A DNA stretch of 11,561 nt from Hyphomicrobiales bacterium (GCA_027489835.1 JAIXZF010000223.1:1-11561); one strand, 5' to 3'. Counted from the stretch's first letter, positions 1 through 6,945 are shown. Numbers and translations are program-made. Notes: generated by a model not told the origin, from the letters alone.

Positions 1-756
1 ATGATGAGGCTCGGCGTCGACGCCGTGATGATGAACGGGGGCGGGGCCAATCCCCGGCTCTTCGAGGAAATCGAACGCGCCGATGCGCTGCTGATGTCGA
101 TTCCCGCCGAGGATGGCGGCGATCCGATCCTGCCCATCCTGGGCCAAACCATCGCCGCCGCGCCGAACCTGCGCTGGATCGGCTATTTGTCGACCGTCGG
201 CGTCTATGGCGACCATGCCGGGGCCAAAGTGGACGAGGAGGCGGAGTTGCGCGCGGTGAGCCAGCGCGGGCGCAACCGCATCGCGGCTGAGAAAGGCTGG
301 TTCTCGCTCGCCGAACTCGGCAAGGCGGTGCAGGTCTTCCGGCTGGCGGGCATCTATGGGCCCGGCCGCAACCAGCTCGTCAGCGTCAAGCAGGGCACGG
401 CCCGGCGCATCGTAAAGACCGGCCAACAGTTCAGCCGCATCCATGTGGCGGACATCGCCGGCTGCTGCCTGGCCTCGCTGGATCGCCCGAGCCCCGGCGC
501 CGTCTACAACGTGGCCGACAACGAGCCCGCGCCGCCGCAGGACGTGATCGCCTACGCCGCCGCGCTGCTGGGCGTCGAGCCGCCGCCCGCCGAGCCGTTC
601 GAGACCGCGGCCCTCTCGCCGATGGCGCGCTCCTTCTACATGGACAGCCGCCACATCTCGAACCGGCGCATGCGCGAGGAGCTCGGCTATGCGCCGCGTT
701 ACCCGACCTATCGCGAGGGGCTGAAGGCGCTGCTCGACGAGGGCGAGGGCCGCTAG
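1..756 (+). CDS. SDR-family NAD(P)-dependent epimerase/dehydratase, 5'-partial
   Basis: The visible 251 residues are the C-terminal five-sixths or so of an atypical short-chain dehydrogenase/reductase, resembling the YeeZ-like NAD-dependent epimerase group. The N-terminal glycine-rich Rossmann motif (GxxGxxG) is missing, so the reading frame very probably starts upstream of the window and the ATG at base 1 is internal. Visible landmarks are the strand-plus-loop LSTVGVYGDHAG (about residues 63-74), FRLAGIYGPGRN (113-124), IHVADIA (147-153) and YNVADNEP (169-176), all typical of extended/atypical SDRs. The tyrosine in VYGDHAG has no lysine four residues later, so the canonical YxxxK catalytic pair is absent, as in atypical SDRs. 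The substrate cannot be inferred. It is followed by a 61-base gap and a co-directional amidase, so the two may be co-transcribed. Confidence 0.85.
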   Translation: MMRLGVDAVMMNGGGANPRLFEEIERADALLMSIPAEDGGDPILPILGQTIAAAPNLRWIGYLSTVGVYGDHAGAKVDEEAELRAVSQRGRNRIAAEKGWFSLAELGKAVQVFRLAGIYGPGRNQLVSVKQGTARRIVKTGQQFSRIHVADIAGCCLASLDRPSPGAVYNVADNEPAPPQDVIAYAAALLGVEPPPAEPFETAALSPMARSFYMDSRHISNRRMREELGYAPRYPTYREGLKALLDEGEGR

Positions 757-817
757 CCGGCACGGATTTGCATCGGCCCGCGCCGCCCGGTATCGCTGCC
801 GGCCAGCGAGGCCGCCC

Positions 818-2278
818 ATGTCCGATATCGCCCTGTCCTCCGCCAGGCTCCAGCTTGCCGAACTCGCGGCCGGCCGCCTCTCGGCCGTCGAGCTGCTCGA
901 TCTGCATCTCGAACGCATCGCGCGCCTCAACCCCGCGCTCAACGCCGTCGTCGCGCTCGACACAGCGCAGGCGCGCGCCATGGCCGAAGCCTCGGATGCG
1001 CGCCGGGCCGGCGGCCTTGCCGGGGCGCTCGAAGGCCTGCCGATCACCATCAAGGATGCGTTCGACGTGGCCGGCTTCGTCTCGACGGCAGGCGCAAACG
1101 CCTATCGCGAGCGCGTGCCGGAGGAGGACGCCGCCGCCGTCGCGCGGCTCAGGGCCGCCGGCGCGGTCATCATGGGCAAGAGCAACGTGCCGGTCTTCTC
1201 CGGCGATTTCCAGACCGCCAACCCGGTCTACGGCGTTACCAACAATCCGTGGGACCTGTCGCTGAGCCCCGGCGGCTCGTCGGGCGGCGCGGCCGTGGCG
1301 GTCGCCACCGGCATGAGCGCCTTTGAGCTGGGTTCCGATCTCGGCTCGTCGATCCGCTGGCCGGCGGCGGCGACGGGCGTCTACGGCCTCAAGACCACGT
1401 GGAACCTCGTCTCGAGCTGGGGCATGGTGCCGCCTCCGCCGGAGCGGCGCACCGCGCGCAACCCCGACCTCGTGGTGGCGGGGCCCATCGCGCGCACGCC
1501 CGGCGACATCGCACTCGTGCTCTCGGTCATTGCGGGCGGCCGCGAGCCGGGCAGCCCCTCTCCTGTCGCGCTCACGCCGCCGCGACGCCGCTCGGCCGAT
1601 GGGCTGCGGGTCGCGGTCTGGATGGACGATCCCTTCGCCAAGGCCGATGCGCTGGTGCGGCAGGGCGTGATGAAGGCGGCGCGCCTGCTCGAGGCGCAGG
1701 GCGCGGTGATCGAGGAAGCGGCGCGCCCCGGCTTCAGCTTCGAGGAGGCCTTCGAGGTCTTCGCGCTGCTCAACCACGCCATCGTGGCCTACGGCCTGCC
1801 GCCGAAGGTGCGAGCCAAGATCCAGGCGATGGCGGCGCTGTTCTCGCCAACCGACATCTCGCACAGGGCCCTGCAGGCGCGCGGCGCGCGCATGACGCCG
1901 GGCTTCTACCAGCAGCTGGGCGCGCGCCGGCTGGCGATCCGCAATCAATGGGCCCGTTTCTTCGAGCGCTACGACGTCGTGCTGTGCCCGCCCGCGCCGG
2001 TCGCCTTCCTGCCGCATGACGCCACGCCGGACGTGCATCAGCGCCACCTGATGGTGGATGGGCAGGCGCGGCCCTATCTCGATTTCCTGGTCTGGGCGGC
2101 GCTCGCCTCGGGCGGCGACCTGCCGGCGCTGAGCGCCCCGGTCATGCGCTCCGAGGCCGGGCTGCCGCTCGGCGTGCAGATCATCGGCCCCCACGCGGGC
2201 GATTTGCAGGTCATCGAGGTCGGCCGCATCCTCGAGGCGATCACCGGAGGCTTCGCCGCTCCGCCCATGGCCCGTTGA
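818..2278 (+). CDS. Amidase (amidase signature family)
   Basis: This 486-residue protein has the full amidase-signature Ser-cisSer-Lys triad: Lys79 in PITIKDAFDV, cis-Ser154 in SPGGSSGGAA (about 150-159), and nucleophile Ser178 in GSDLGSSIR (172-180). The 24-residue spacing between the two serines equals that of fatty acid amide hydrolase (217 and 241). The usual TGGS around the nucleophile reads LGSS here, a mild variant that keeps the serine. The C-terminal GLPLGVQIIGP block is also typical. The family hydrolyses amide bonds of varied substrates; the substrate here is unknown. It is unlikely to be the GatA subunit, as no gatB or gatC is nearby and the C-terminal part resembles stand-alone amidases. 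The start is supported by GAGG at 808-811, six bases upstream of the ATG. It is probably cytosolic, with no signal peptide. Confidence 0.93.
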   Translation: MSDIALSSARLQLAELAAGRLSAVELLDLHLERIARLNPALNAVVALDTAQARAMAEASDARRAGGLAGALEGLPITIKDAFDVAGFVSTAGANAYRERVPEEDAAAVARLRAAGAVIMGKSNVPVFSGDFQTANPVYGVTNNPWDLSLSPGGSSGGAAVAVATGMSAFELGSDLGSSIRWPAAATGVYGLKTTWNLVSSWGMVPPPPERRTARNPDLVVAGPIARTPGDIALVLSVIAGGREPGSPSPVALTPPRRRSADGLRVAVWMDDPFAKADALVRQGVMKAARLLEAQGAVIEEAARPGFSFEEAFEVFALLNHAIVAYGLPPKVRAKIQAMAALFSPTDISHRALQARGARMTPGFYQQLGARRLAIRNQWARFFERYDVVLCPPAPVAFLPHDATPDVHQRHLMVDGQARPYLDFLVWAALASGGDLPALSAPVMRSEAGLPLGVQIIGPHAGDLQVIEVGRILEAITGGFAAPPMAR

Positions 2279-2325
2279 GCCGGCGCCTCGCCTCCGGCCC
2301 TCGGGATGGCCAAGAGCGCATTTCA

Positions 2326-2365
2326 TTAACCTCGTCTTGAACCTTGGCGGTCATCCCAGTATTGC
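2326..2365 (+). promoter_or_regulatory. Candidate promoter with CtrA-box-like sequence upstream of the murA unit
   Basis: The gap between the amidase and the murA unit holds one of the few AT-richer patches of the window. TTGAAC (2337-2342) could be a -35 element; TATTGC lies 17 bases downstream (2360-2365) but is a poor -10. TTAA-N7-TTGA (2326-2340) differs by one base from the CtrA box TTAA-N7-TTAA and overlaps the -35, the position where CtrA commonly acts in alphaproteobacteria. This is inference from short motifs only. Confidence 0.3.
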
Positions 2366-2373
2366 CGTGACCG
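2348..2373. repeat. Short inverted repeat in the murA-unit leader
   Basis: CGGTCA (2348-2353) and TGACCG (2368-2373) form a perfect 6-base inverted repeat separated by 14 bases. It spans the candidate -10 region and could be an operator for a dimeric regulator, or chance. There is no U-run, so it is not a terminator. Confidence 0.25.
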
Positions 2374-2449
2374 TGATAGGACGTTCGCCCAGGCCTTTGC
2401 GGGTGCAGGCGGCCGCGGCCTGAAGAAGCTGCCAGTGTTGAGGCCCGTC

Positions 2450-2638
2450 ATGGCGAAAGCCCCGGCCAGCGACGAGAAGGCGAAGCGGCTGGCCGCCGCG
2501 CTGCGCGAGAACCTGAAGCGCCGCAAGGCGCAGGCCAGGGGCAAGGCTGCCGAGGGCGTCTCCGCACCGGATGACGCTGGCGGCAGCGGGCCGGGCCGAC
2601 CGAACGATGCGGCCCAGCCGCGGCAAGTGAAGGACTGA
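2450..2638 (+). CDS. Small basic conserved-type protein coupled to murA, function unknown
   Basis: This encodes 62 residues. Residues 7-32 form a charged, probably helical segment with a dense basic run (LKRRKAQARGK, about 22-32); residues 33-62 are rich in Gly, Pro, Asp and Ala and are probably disordered. The ATG at 2450 is preferred over an in-frame GTG at 2435 because GAGG (2440-2443) lies six bases upstream of it. The stop codon is separated from the murA ATG by one base, and the murA ribosome binding site lies inside this gene, so the two are almost certainly co-transcribed and translationally coupled. From memory, similar short ORFs precede murA in other Hyphomicrobiales, but I cannot name a family. 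No membrane segment, signal peptide or catalytic motif is visible. Nucleic-acid or phosphate binding is possible from the charge only. Confidence 0.75.
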   Translation: MAKAPASDEKAKRLAAALRENLKRRKAQARGKAAEGVSAPDDAGGSGPGRPNDAAQPRQVKD

Positions 2639-2639
2639 C

Positions 2640-3929
2640 ATGGACCGCATTCGCATCGTCGGCGGCAACCGCCTGAACGGCTCGATCCCGATCTCGGGCG
2701 CGAAAAACGCGGCCTTGCCGCTGATGATCGCCAGCCTGCTCACCGACGACACCGTGACGCTCGACAACGTGCCGCGCCTGTCGGACGTGTCGAACCTGTC
2801 GCGCATCCTCTCCAACCACGGCGTCGACCGCAACGTGCCCGGCAAGCGCCTCGGCCAGACGGTGGAGACGGGGCAGACTCTGTCGCTCTGCGCCCGCACC
2901 ATCGTCGACACCTGCGCGCCCTACGAACTCGTCTCGACCATGCGCGCCTCGTTCTGGGTCATCGCCCCGCTGCTGGCGCGCATGGGCGAGGCCAAGGTCT
3001 CGCTGCCCGGCGGCTGCGCCATCGGCACGCGGCCCGTCGATTTCCTGCTGATGGCGCTGGAAAAGCTCGGCGCCACCATCCGCATCGAGGCGGGCTACGC
3101 CATCGTCACCGCCCCCAAGGGGCTGGTCGGGGGGCACATCGTGTTTCCGAAGGTCACGGTCGGCGGCACGCACACGGCGCTGATGGCGGCGGTGCTGGCC
3201 CGCGGCGTAACGACCATCGAGAACGCAGCGCGCGAGCCCGAGGTGGTCGACCTCGCCGCTTGCCTCACCAAGATGGGTGCGAAGATCACCGGAGCGGGCT
3301 CGTCGACCATCCATGTCGAGGGCGTGGCGCGGCTCAACGGAGCGCGCCATTCCGTGGTGCCCGACCGCATCGAGACCGGCACCTATGCCATGGCGGTGGC
3401 CATGACGGGCGGCGACGTGCTGCTCGAAGGCGCTCGGGCCTCCGACCTTCAGGCGGCGCTCACGGTGCTGGAGCAGGCGGGCGTCGATGTCGTCAACGAG
3501 AACGAGGGCGTGCGCATCCGCCGCAACGGTCACGGCCTGATGCCCGTGGACGTGACGACCGAGCCGTTCCCAGGCTTTCCCACCGACCTTCAGGCGCAGC
3601 TCATGGGCCTGATGACGAGGGCGCACGGCACCTCGCGCATCCGCGAGACGATCTTCGAGAACCGCTTCATGCATGTGCAGGAACTCGCCCGCCTCGGCGC
3701 GCGCGTCCGGCTCGACGGCGACACGGCCTATGTCGACGGCGTCGACAAGCTGACCGGCGCGCCCGTGATGGCGACCGATCTACGCGCCTCCGTCTCGCTG
3801 GTGATCGGCGCGCTGGCGGCCGATGGCGAGACGGTCATCAACCGCGTCTACCATCTCGACCGCGGCTTCGAGGCGCTGGAGACCAAGCTCTCCCGCTGCG
3901 GCGCCGAGGTCGAGCGCGTCAGCGGCTGA
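2640..3929 (+). CDS. murA: UDP-N-acetylglucosamine 1-carboxyvinyltransferase
   Basis: MurA transfers enolpyruvate from phosphoenolpyruvate to UDP-GlcNAc in the cytosol, the first committed step of peptidoglycan synthesis. The 429-residue length is typical. Residues seen are Lys22-Asn23 in SGAKNAALP, the active-site Cys126 in LPGGCAIGTRPVD (equivalent to E. coli Cys115, so this form should be fosfomycin-targetable in principle), and Asp316 in PGFPTDLQAQ (equivalent to Asp305). The two-domain enolpyruvyl transferase fold is intact to the C terminus. A strong ribosome binding site, GAAGG at 2629-2633, lies six bases before the ATG and inside the preceding 62-residue gene. The stop is nine bases from the stop of the convergent deacetylase gene, leaving no room for a separate terminator. 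Confidence 0.98.
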   Translation: MDRIRIVGGNRLNGSIPISGAKNAALPLMIASLLTDDTVTLDNVPRLSDVSNLSRILSNHGVDRNVPGKRLGQTVETGQTLSLCARTIVDTCAPYELVSTMRASFWVIAPLLARMGEAKVSLPGGCAIGTRPVDFLLMALEKLGATIRIEAGYAIVTAPKGLVGGHIVFPKVTVGGTHTALMAAVLARGVTTIENAAREPEVVDLAACLTKMGAKITGAGSSTIHVEGVARLNGARHSVVPDRIETGTYAMAVAMTGGDVLLEGARASDLQAALTVLEQAGVDVVNENEGVRIRRNGHGLMPVDVTTEPFPGFPTDLQAQLMGLMTRAHGTSRIRETIFENRFMHVQELARLGARVRLDGDTAYVDGVDKLTGAPVMATDLRASVSLVIGALAADGETVINRVYHLDRGFEALETKLSRCGAEVERVSG

Positions 3930-3938
3930 AAGCTCGGC

Positions 3939-4868
3939 TCAAGCCTTCATCAGCTCGGCGACGTGCAGCGCCACCGAGGCGCCGAGGCCCTGCAGATCGT
4001 AGCCGCCCTCAAGCACCGAGACGACGCGCCCGCCGCAGGCTTTGTCCGCGACCTCCATCACGGCCCGGGTGGCGTCGGCGAAGTCCTGCTCGGTCAGGTT
4101 GATGTTGGCGAGCGGATCGCGCCAATGCGCGTCGAAGCCGGCCGAGATGATGATCAGGTCGGGCCGGAAGGCCGTCATGCGCGGCAGGATCACCGCCTCC
4201 ATGAGCTCGCCGAAGGCCTCGCCCCCATCCCCCGCCCTCAGCGGCGCGTTGAGGATGGTGTCGTGGTCGCCGCGCTCCGAGGGCGCGCCCGTGCCCGGAT
4301 ACAGCGGCATCTCGTGCGTCGAGATGTAGAGCACGCTGGGATCGTCCCAGAAGATGTCCTGCGTTCCGTTGCCGTGATGCACGTCCCAGTCGAGGATCGC
4401 GACGCGGGCCGCGCCATGCGCCTTCTGGGCGTGGCGGGCGGCGATGGCGGCGTTGTTGAAGAAGCAGAAGCCCATGGCCTCCGCCTTCTCGGCGTGGTGG
4501 CCGGGCGGACGCGTGGCGACGAAAGCATTGGCCGCCTCGCCGGCCATCACGGCGTCGACGGCCGCAACGGCGCCCCCGACGCCGCGCCGCGCGGCCTCCA
4601 GCGTGCCGGGCGTCATCACCGTGTCGGCGTCGATATGGGTGAGCCCTGACGCGGGAGCCGACGACACGATGTGCGCGAGGTGCCGCTCGGGATGGCAGAG
4701 CAGGATCGCGGCGTCCGTTCCGCTCGGGGCCTCCCGCCGGTCGAGCCCTGCGAAGGCCTCGAGGCTCAGCGCCCGGTCGATGGCGCGCATCCGGTCGGGT
4801 CGTTCAGGGTGGCCCGCCGGGGTGGCGTGGGCGAGGCAGGCGGCATGCGAAAGCAACAAAGTGGTCAA
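3939..4868 (-). CDS. Histone deacetylase-like (class II HDAC/HDAH) family protein, TTG start
   Basis: This 309-residue protein belongs to the zinc-dependent arginase/deacetylase superfamily (bacterial HDAC-like amidohydrolases, polyamine deacetylases, AcuC). Visible are the N-terminal HPERPDR motif (20-26), the His124-His125 dyad in RPPGHHAE, zinc ligands Asp162 and His164 in DWDVHHGNG, the third ligand Asp246 in SAGFDAH, and the catalytic Tyr290 in LEGGY. All catalytic residues are present, so the enzyme should be active; its natural substrate (acetyl-lysine, acetylpolyamine or other) cannot be told. The frame is open to an ATG at 4997, but homology begins at TTLLLSHAACLAH, and a TTG codon there is preceded by AGGAG (4879-4883) with a 10-base spacer. 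It is cytosolic, divergent from the L,D-transpeptidase and convergent with murA. Confidence 0.92.
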   Translation of the reverse strand: MTTLLLSHAACLAHATPAGHPERPDRMRAIDRALSLEAFAGLDRREAPSGTDAAILLCHPERHLAHIVSSAPASGLTHIDADTVMTPGTLEAARRGVGGAVAAVDAVMAGEAANAFVATRPPGHHAEKAEAMGFCFFNNAAIAARHAQKAHGAARVAILDWDVHHGNGTQDIFWDDPSVLYISTHEMPLYPGTGAPSERGDHDTILNAPLRAGDGGEAFGELMEAVILPRMTAFRPDLIIISAGFDAHWRDPLANINLTEQDFADATRAVMEVADKACGGRVVSVLEGGYDLQGLGASVALHVAELMKA

Positions 4869-4972
4869 GATATCGGCACTCCTGCGTTGCTTCTTTGCAA
4901 CGGCTGGCGACAGACGCCATGTGCATGAAATTGGCCGTTTCAACTCCGGCAAGACTTGATTAACCAACAGGC
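4869..4972. promoter_or_regulatory. Divergent intergenic region between the deacetylase and L,D-transpeptidase genes
   Basis: This 104-base gap must hold the promoters for both divergent genes. It is AT-richer than its surroundings near the transpeptidase side (TTGATTAACC at about 4956-4965). I cannot assign clear -35/-10 pairs. The only firm element is the deacetylase ribosome binding site at 4879-4883. Confidence 0.4.
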
Positions 4973-5599
4973 ATGCATTTTCCAGCCATGTCATCACATT
5001 CGCAGATTCGCGGCGCCTTGGCGCTTTCCATCATCGCGCTCGCGCTCACGGGCTGCATCTATCGCGGCGTGCCGGATCCGGCCCTAAGCGCGCGCGACGC
5101 GGAATACATGGCGCTGGTGCCCAACGCGGACATGGACCCCCAGTTCCTGCGCTACGAGGTCGACTACAAGACGACCGAGAAGCCCGGCACGATCGTCATC
5201 TACACGCAGGATCGCCTGCTGTATTTCGTCCTGCCCAACGGCAAGGCCATCCGCTACGGCGTCGGCGTCGGCGACGAGGCCTTCGGGTGGAAGGGCACGG
5301 CCGATGTGGCGCGCAAGGCCGAATGGCCGCGCTGGACGCCTCCGGCGGAGATGCTCGTGCGCTGGCCGCATCTGCGCCCCCGCGCCGGCGGCATGGAGGG
5401 CGGGCCGGACAATCCGCTGGGCGCGCGCGCCATCTACCTCTACCAGAACGGCCGCGACACGCTTTACCGCATCCATGGCACGAACGAGCCCGAGTCGATC
5501 GGCCGGGCCTCGTCCTCGGGCTGCATCCGGATGCGCAACGTCGACGTGATCGACCTGTTCAACCGGGTCGGCGTAGGGGCCAAGGTCGTCGTGATCTGA
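4973..5599 (+). CDS. L,D-transpeptidase (YkuD domain), lipoprotein
   Basis: L,D-transpeptidases form 3-3 cross-links in peptidoglycan or attach proteins or lipids to it in the periplasm. The 208-residue protein starts with a lipoprotein signal: a short polar n-region, hydrophobic stretch ALALSIIALALTG and lipobox Cys28. The YkuD catalytic block follows at the C terminus, with His168 in YRIHGTNEP and the SSSGCIRM motif containing Cys184 and Arg186. Residues about 70-208 are the catalytic domain, preceded by a short linker; no LysM or PG_binding domain is present. The start is uncertain: the ATG at 4973 and one at 4988 (giving MSSHSQIRG) both leave a good signal peptide and neither has a strong ribosome binding site. 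Its stop is six bases from the stop of the convergent metallophosphoesterase. Whether it cross-links or anchors cannot be inferred. Confidence 0.92.
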   Translation: MHFPAMSSHSQIRGALALSIIALALTGCIYRGVPDPALSARDAEYMALVPNADMDPQFLRYEVDYKTTEKPGTIVIYTQDRLLYFVLPNGKAIRYGVGVGDEAFGWKGTADVARKAEWPRWTPPAEMLVRWPHLRPRAGGMEGGPDNPLGARAIYLYQNGRDTLYRIHGTNEPESIGRASSSGCIRMRNVDVIDLFNRVGVGAKVVVI

Positions 5600-5605
5600 T
5601 CGGGC

Positions 5606-6532
5606 TCAGCCGAGCTCGACCAGCACGATCTCGGGCGGCACGCCGAAGCGCACGGGAACCCCGCTCGTGCCGAGGCCGGCCGAGACGATGAGGCTGCGTC
5701 CGTCCTCCACGATGCGGCCATGCGCGTAGCGGCTTCCGAATCGGGATGGCACGTACGGCCTCCATCCGAGCAGGTTGATCTGCCCGCCATGGGTATGCCC
5801 GGCCAGCGTCACGGCCACCTTGTCCGCGCCGGGGGCTGCCGGCAGTCCGGCGAACATGTCGGGCTCATGCGCCAGCAGGATCGCCGGGCTTGAATCGGTG
5901 ATGCGCGCGAGCGTGCCGTTGAGGTCGTCGCGGCCTTCATAGATGCCGCCGCCGCGCTGGCGGTCATAGCCCACCCAGAAGGCGAGCTGGTCGCCGAGGC
6001 CTGCCAGCCAGAAGCCCTTGCCGTCCTTCTCGAGCCTGACCGCGTCGTTCTCCAGCACCGGCACGCCGGCGTCGAGCAGGGCCAGCTTGCCGTAGGGATC
6101 GCCGCGCCGCTCCCGCTGCACCTGCCGGTCGTCCCAGAACTCGTGATTGCCGAGGATCGCGTGGACGCCGAGCGGCGCCTTCAGCCGCCCCAGCTCGCGC
6201 GACCACACCCCCGGCCCGACGCCGTGGACGTTGCGCCGCTCGCTGGTCACGTAGTCGCCGAGCAGGAGGATCAGGTCCGGCTCCAGCGCGAGGGTGGCCT
6301 CGACGATGTCCTGGATGCGGGAAAGCGGCATGTGCGCGCCGCCGCAATGCAGGTCGCTGAGCGCCGCGATCCTGAGCTTCAGCCCGGGCGTCCAGCGCGG
6401 CGGCGTGAAGGCGTGCCGCGCCAGCGCCAGCGAGCCGCCGGGCTCGATGAAGCGCCCATAGGCCGCTCCGCCGGCTCCGGCCAAAAAGAAACCGGCGCCG
6501 ATCGTGAGAATCGAGCGCCGGCTGACAGTCAT
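5606..6532 (-). CDS. Metallophosphoesterase (calcineurin-like, YkuE/YaeI type) with Tat-like signal
   Basis: This 308-residue protein is a binuclear metal phosphoesterase. The five conserved blocks are all present: SDLHCGG (59-65, ligands Asp60 and His62), GDY (92-94, Asp93), GNHEFW (128-133, Asn129 and His130), AHEPD (His222) and GHTHGGQ (His246 and His248). The N terminus MTVSRRSILTIGAGFF has a twin-arginine pair followed by a hydrophobic segment, suggesting export or membrane anchoring by the Tat route, as for YkuE-like phosphodiesterases. The substrate is unknown; relatives act on phosphodiesters, including lipid-linked ones. The ATG has only a weak upstream purine stretch. It lies 33 bases downstream of a 67-residue gene on the same strand and is probably co-transcribed with it. 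It is convergent with the L,D-transpeptidase. Confidence 0.92.
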   Translation of the reverse strand: MTVSRRSILTIGAGFFLAGAGGAAYGRFIEPGGSLALARHAFTPPRWTPGLKLRIAALSDLHCGGAHMPLSRIQDIVEATLALEPDLILLLGDYVTSERRNVHGVGPGVWSRELGRLKAPLGVHAILGNHEFWDDRQVQRERRGDPYGKLALLDAGVPVLENDAVRLEKDGKGFWLAGLGDQLAFWVGYDRQRGGGIYEGRDDLNGTLARITDSSPAILLAHEPDMFAGLPAAPGADKVAVTLAGHTHGGQINLLGWRPYVPSRFGSRYAHGRIVEDGRSLIVSAGLGTSGVPVRFGVPPEIVLVELG

Positions 6533-6565
6533 TTGGGTCTCGAAGTCCGTGGTGCTGTCAGGGAG

Positions 6566-6769
6566 TCACTCCGCTTCGGGGCCGAAGCGGAGAATGGCGG
6601 GAATGTCGCGGGCGGCTGGCGTGGCCCTGACGGCCTTGCGCTGCTGCGCGCCGGCTGCGACGGCCGCGATTCCGATGGCGCCGAAATGGCGCACATAGAG
6701 GTCGCGGGCGGTGATGTCGTGGAAGTTCGCGCTCTTGCGCGTCTCGCGGCGTTGAACGTCGCTGGGCAT
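6566..6769 (-). CDS. Small hypothetical protein, 67 residues
   Basis: I do not recognise this protein. It fills most of the gap between the metallophosphoesterase and the DUF1330 pair and reads like a genuine gene: codon choice is strongly G/C at third positions, amino-acid composition is balanced, and AGGA (6780-6783) sits 10 bases before the ATG. The protein has a polar N terminus, a central segment HDITARDLYVRHFGAIGIAAVAAGAQ (about residues 17-42; written here only to locate it) whose second half is mildly hydrophobic, then a basic stretch and a C-terminal IPAILRFGPEAE. The hydrophobic part is too short for a confident membrane helix. The last codons overlap an 11-base inverted repeat. Two other overlapping frames on this strand (6529-6915 and 6558-6857) have Arg/Pro/Ser-rich shadow composition and were not chosen. 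Confidence 0.65.
   Translation of the reverse strand: MPSDVQRRETRKSANFHDITARDLYVRHFGAIGIAAVAAGAQQRKAVRATPAARDIPAILRFGPEAE
6569..6592 (-). repeat. Strong hairpin at the 3' end of the 67-residue gene
   Basis: CTCCGCTTCGG (6569-6579) and CCGAAGCGGAG (6582-6592) are a perfect 11-base inverted repeat with a two-base centre. On the minus strand it covers the final codons of the 67-residue gene and ends at its stop codon. No U-run follows, so it is a weak candidate for a Rho-independent terminator; it may stabilise the upstream transcript or reduce read-through into the metallophosphoesterase gene. Confidence 0.5.
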
Positions 6770-6913
6770 CGAAGTCGGATCCTGTGTTGCCGCGCCGGGC
6801 TCGTCGCGGTGCGCGCTTCACTGAAGGGCGAACCGGACGAACACGCGGCACGATCATGTCGGCATCGTGGCATGGCGCGCAGCATGGACTGCCCGCGCCG
6901 ATCTGTGAGGATC

Positions 6914-6942
6914 ATTGCAAGACTTGGTTAAGAATAACTCAA
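6914..6942 (-). promoter_or_regulatory. Candidate minus-strand promoter with CtrA-box-like sequence
   Basis: On the minus strand, TTGAGT (6942-6937) and TGCAAT (6919-6914) are separated by 17 bases, a fair -35/-10 pair in an AT-rich island between the second DUF1330 stop and the 67-residue gene. The same bases contain TTGA-N7-TTAA (6942-6928), one mismatch from the CtrA box TTAA-N7-TTAA, lying on the -35. A start near 6907 would leave a leader of roughly 140 bases before the 67-residue gene. The remaining bases to 6770 hold no other feature I can support. Confidence 0.35.
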
Positions 6943-6945
6943 GCC

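Noticed and set aside
431..2326. A 631-codon minus-strand open frame opposite the amidase.
   Set aside because: Arg- and Ala-rich low-complexity translation opposite a gene with an intact Ser-cisSer-Lys triad; a high-GC shadow.
2448..3674. A 408-codon minus-strand open frame opposite murA.
   Set aside because: His/Arg/Asp-rich translation with no domain, opposite an unambiguous murA; shadow.
3260..4102. A 280-codon plus-strand frame overlapping the ends of murA and the deacetylase.
   Set aside because: Arg/Pro-rich product out of frame with both real genes; crosses a convergent junction that is fully explained.
6529..6915. A 128-codon minus-strand frame covering the gap before the metallophosphoesterase.
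   Set aside because: Its Arg/Ser/Pro-rich composition looks like a shadow, and the overlapping 67-residue frame has better codon bias, start context and protein composition.
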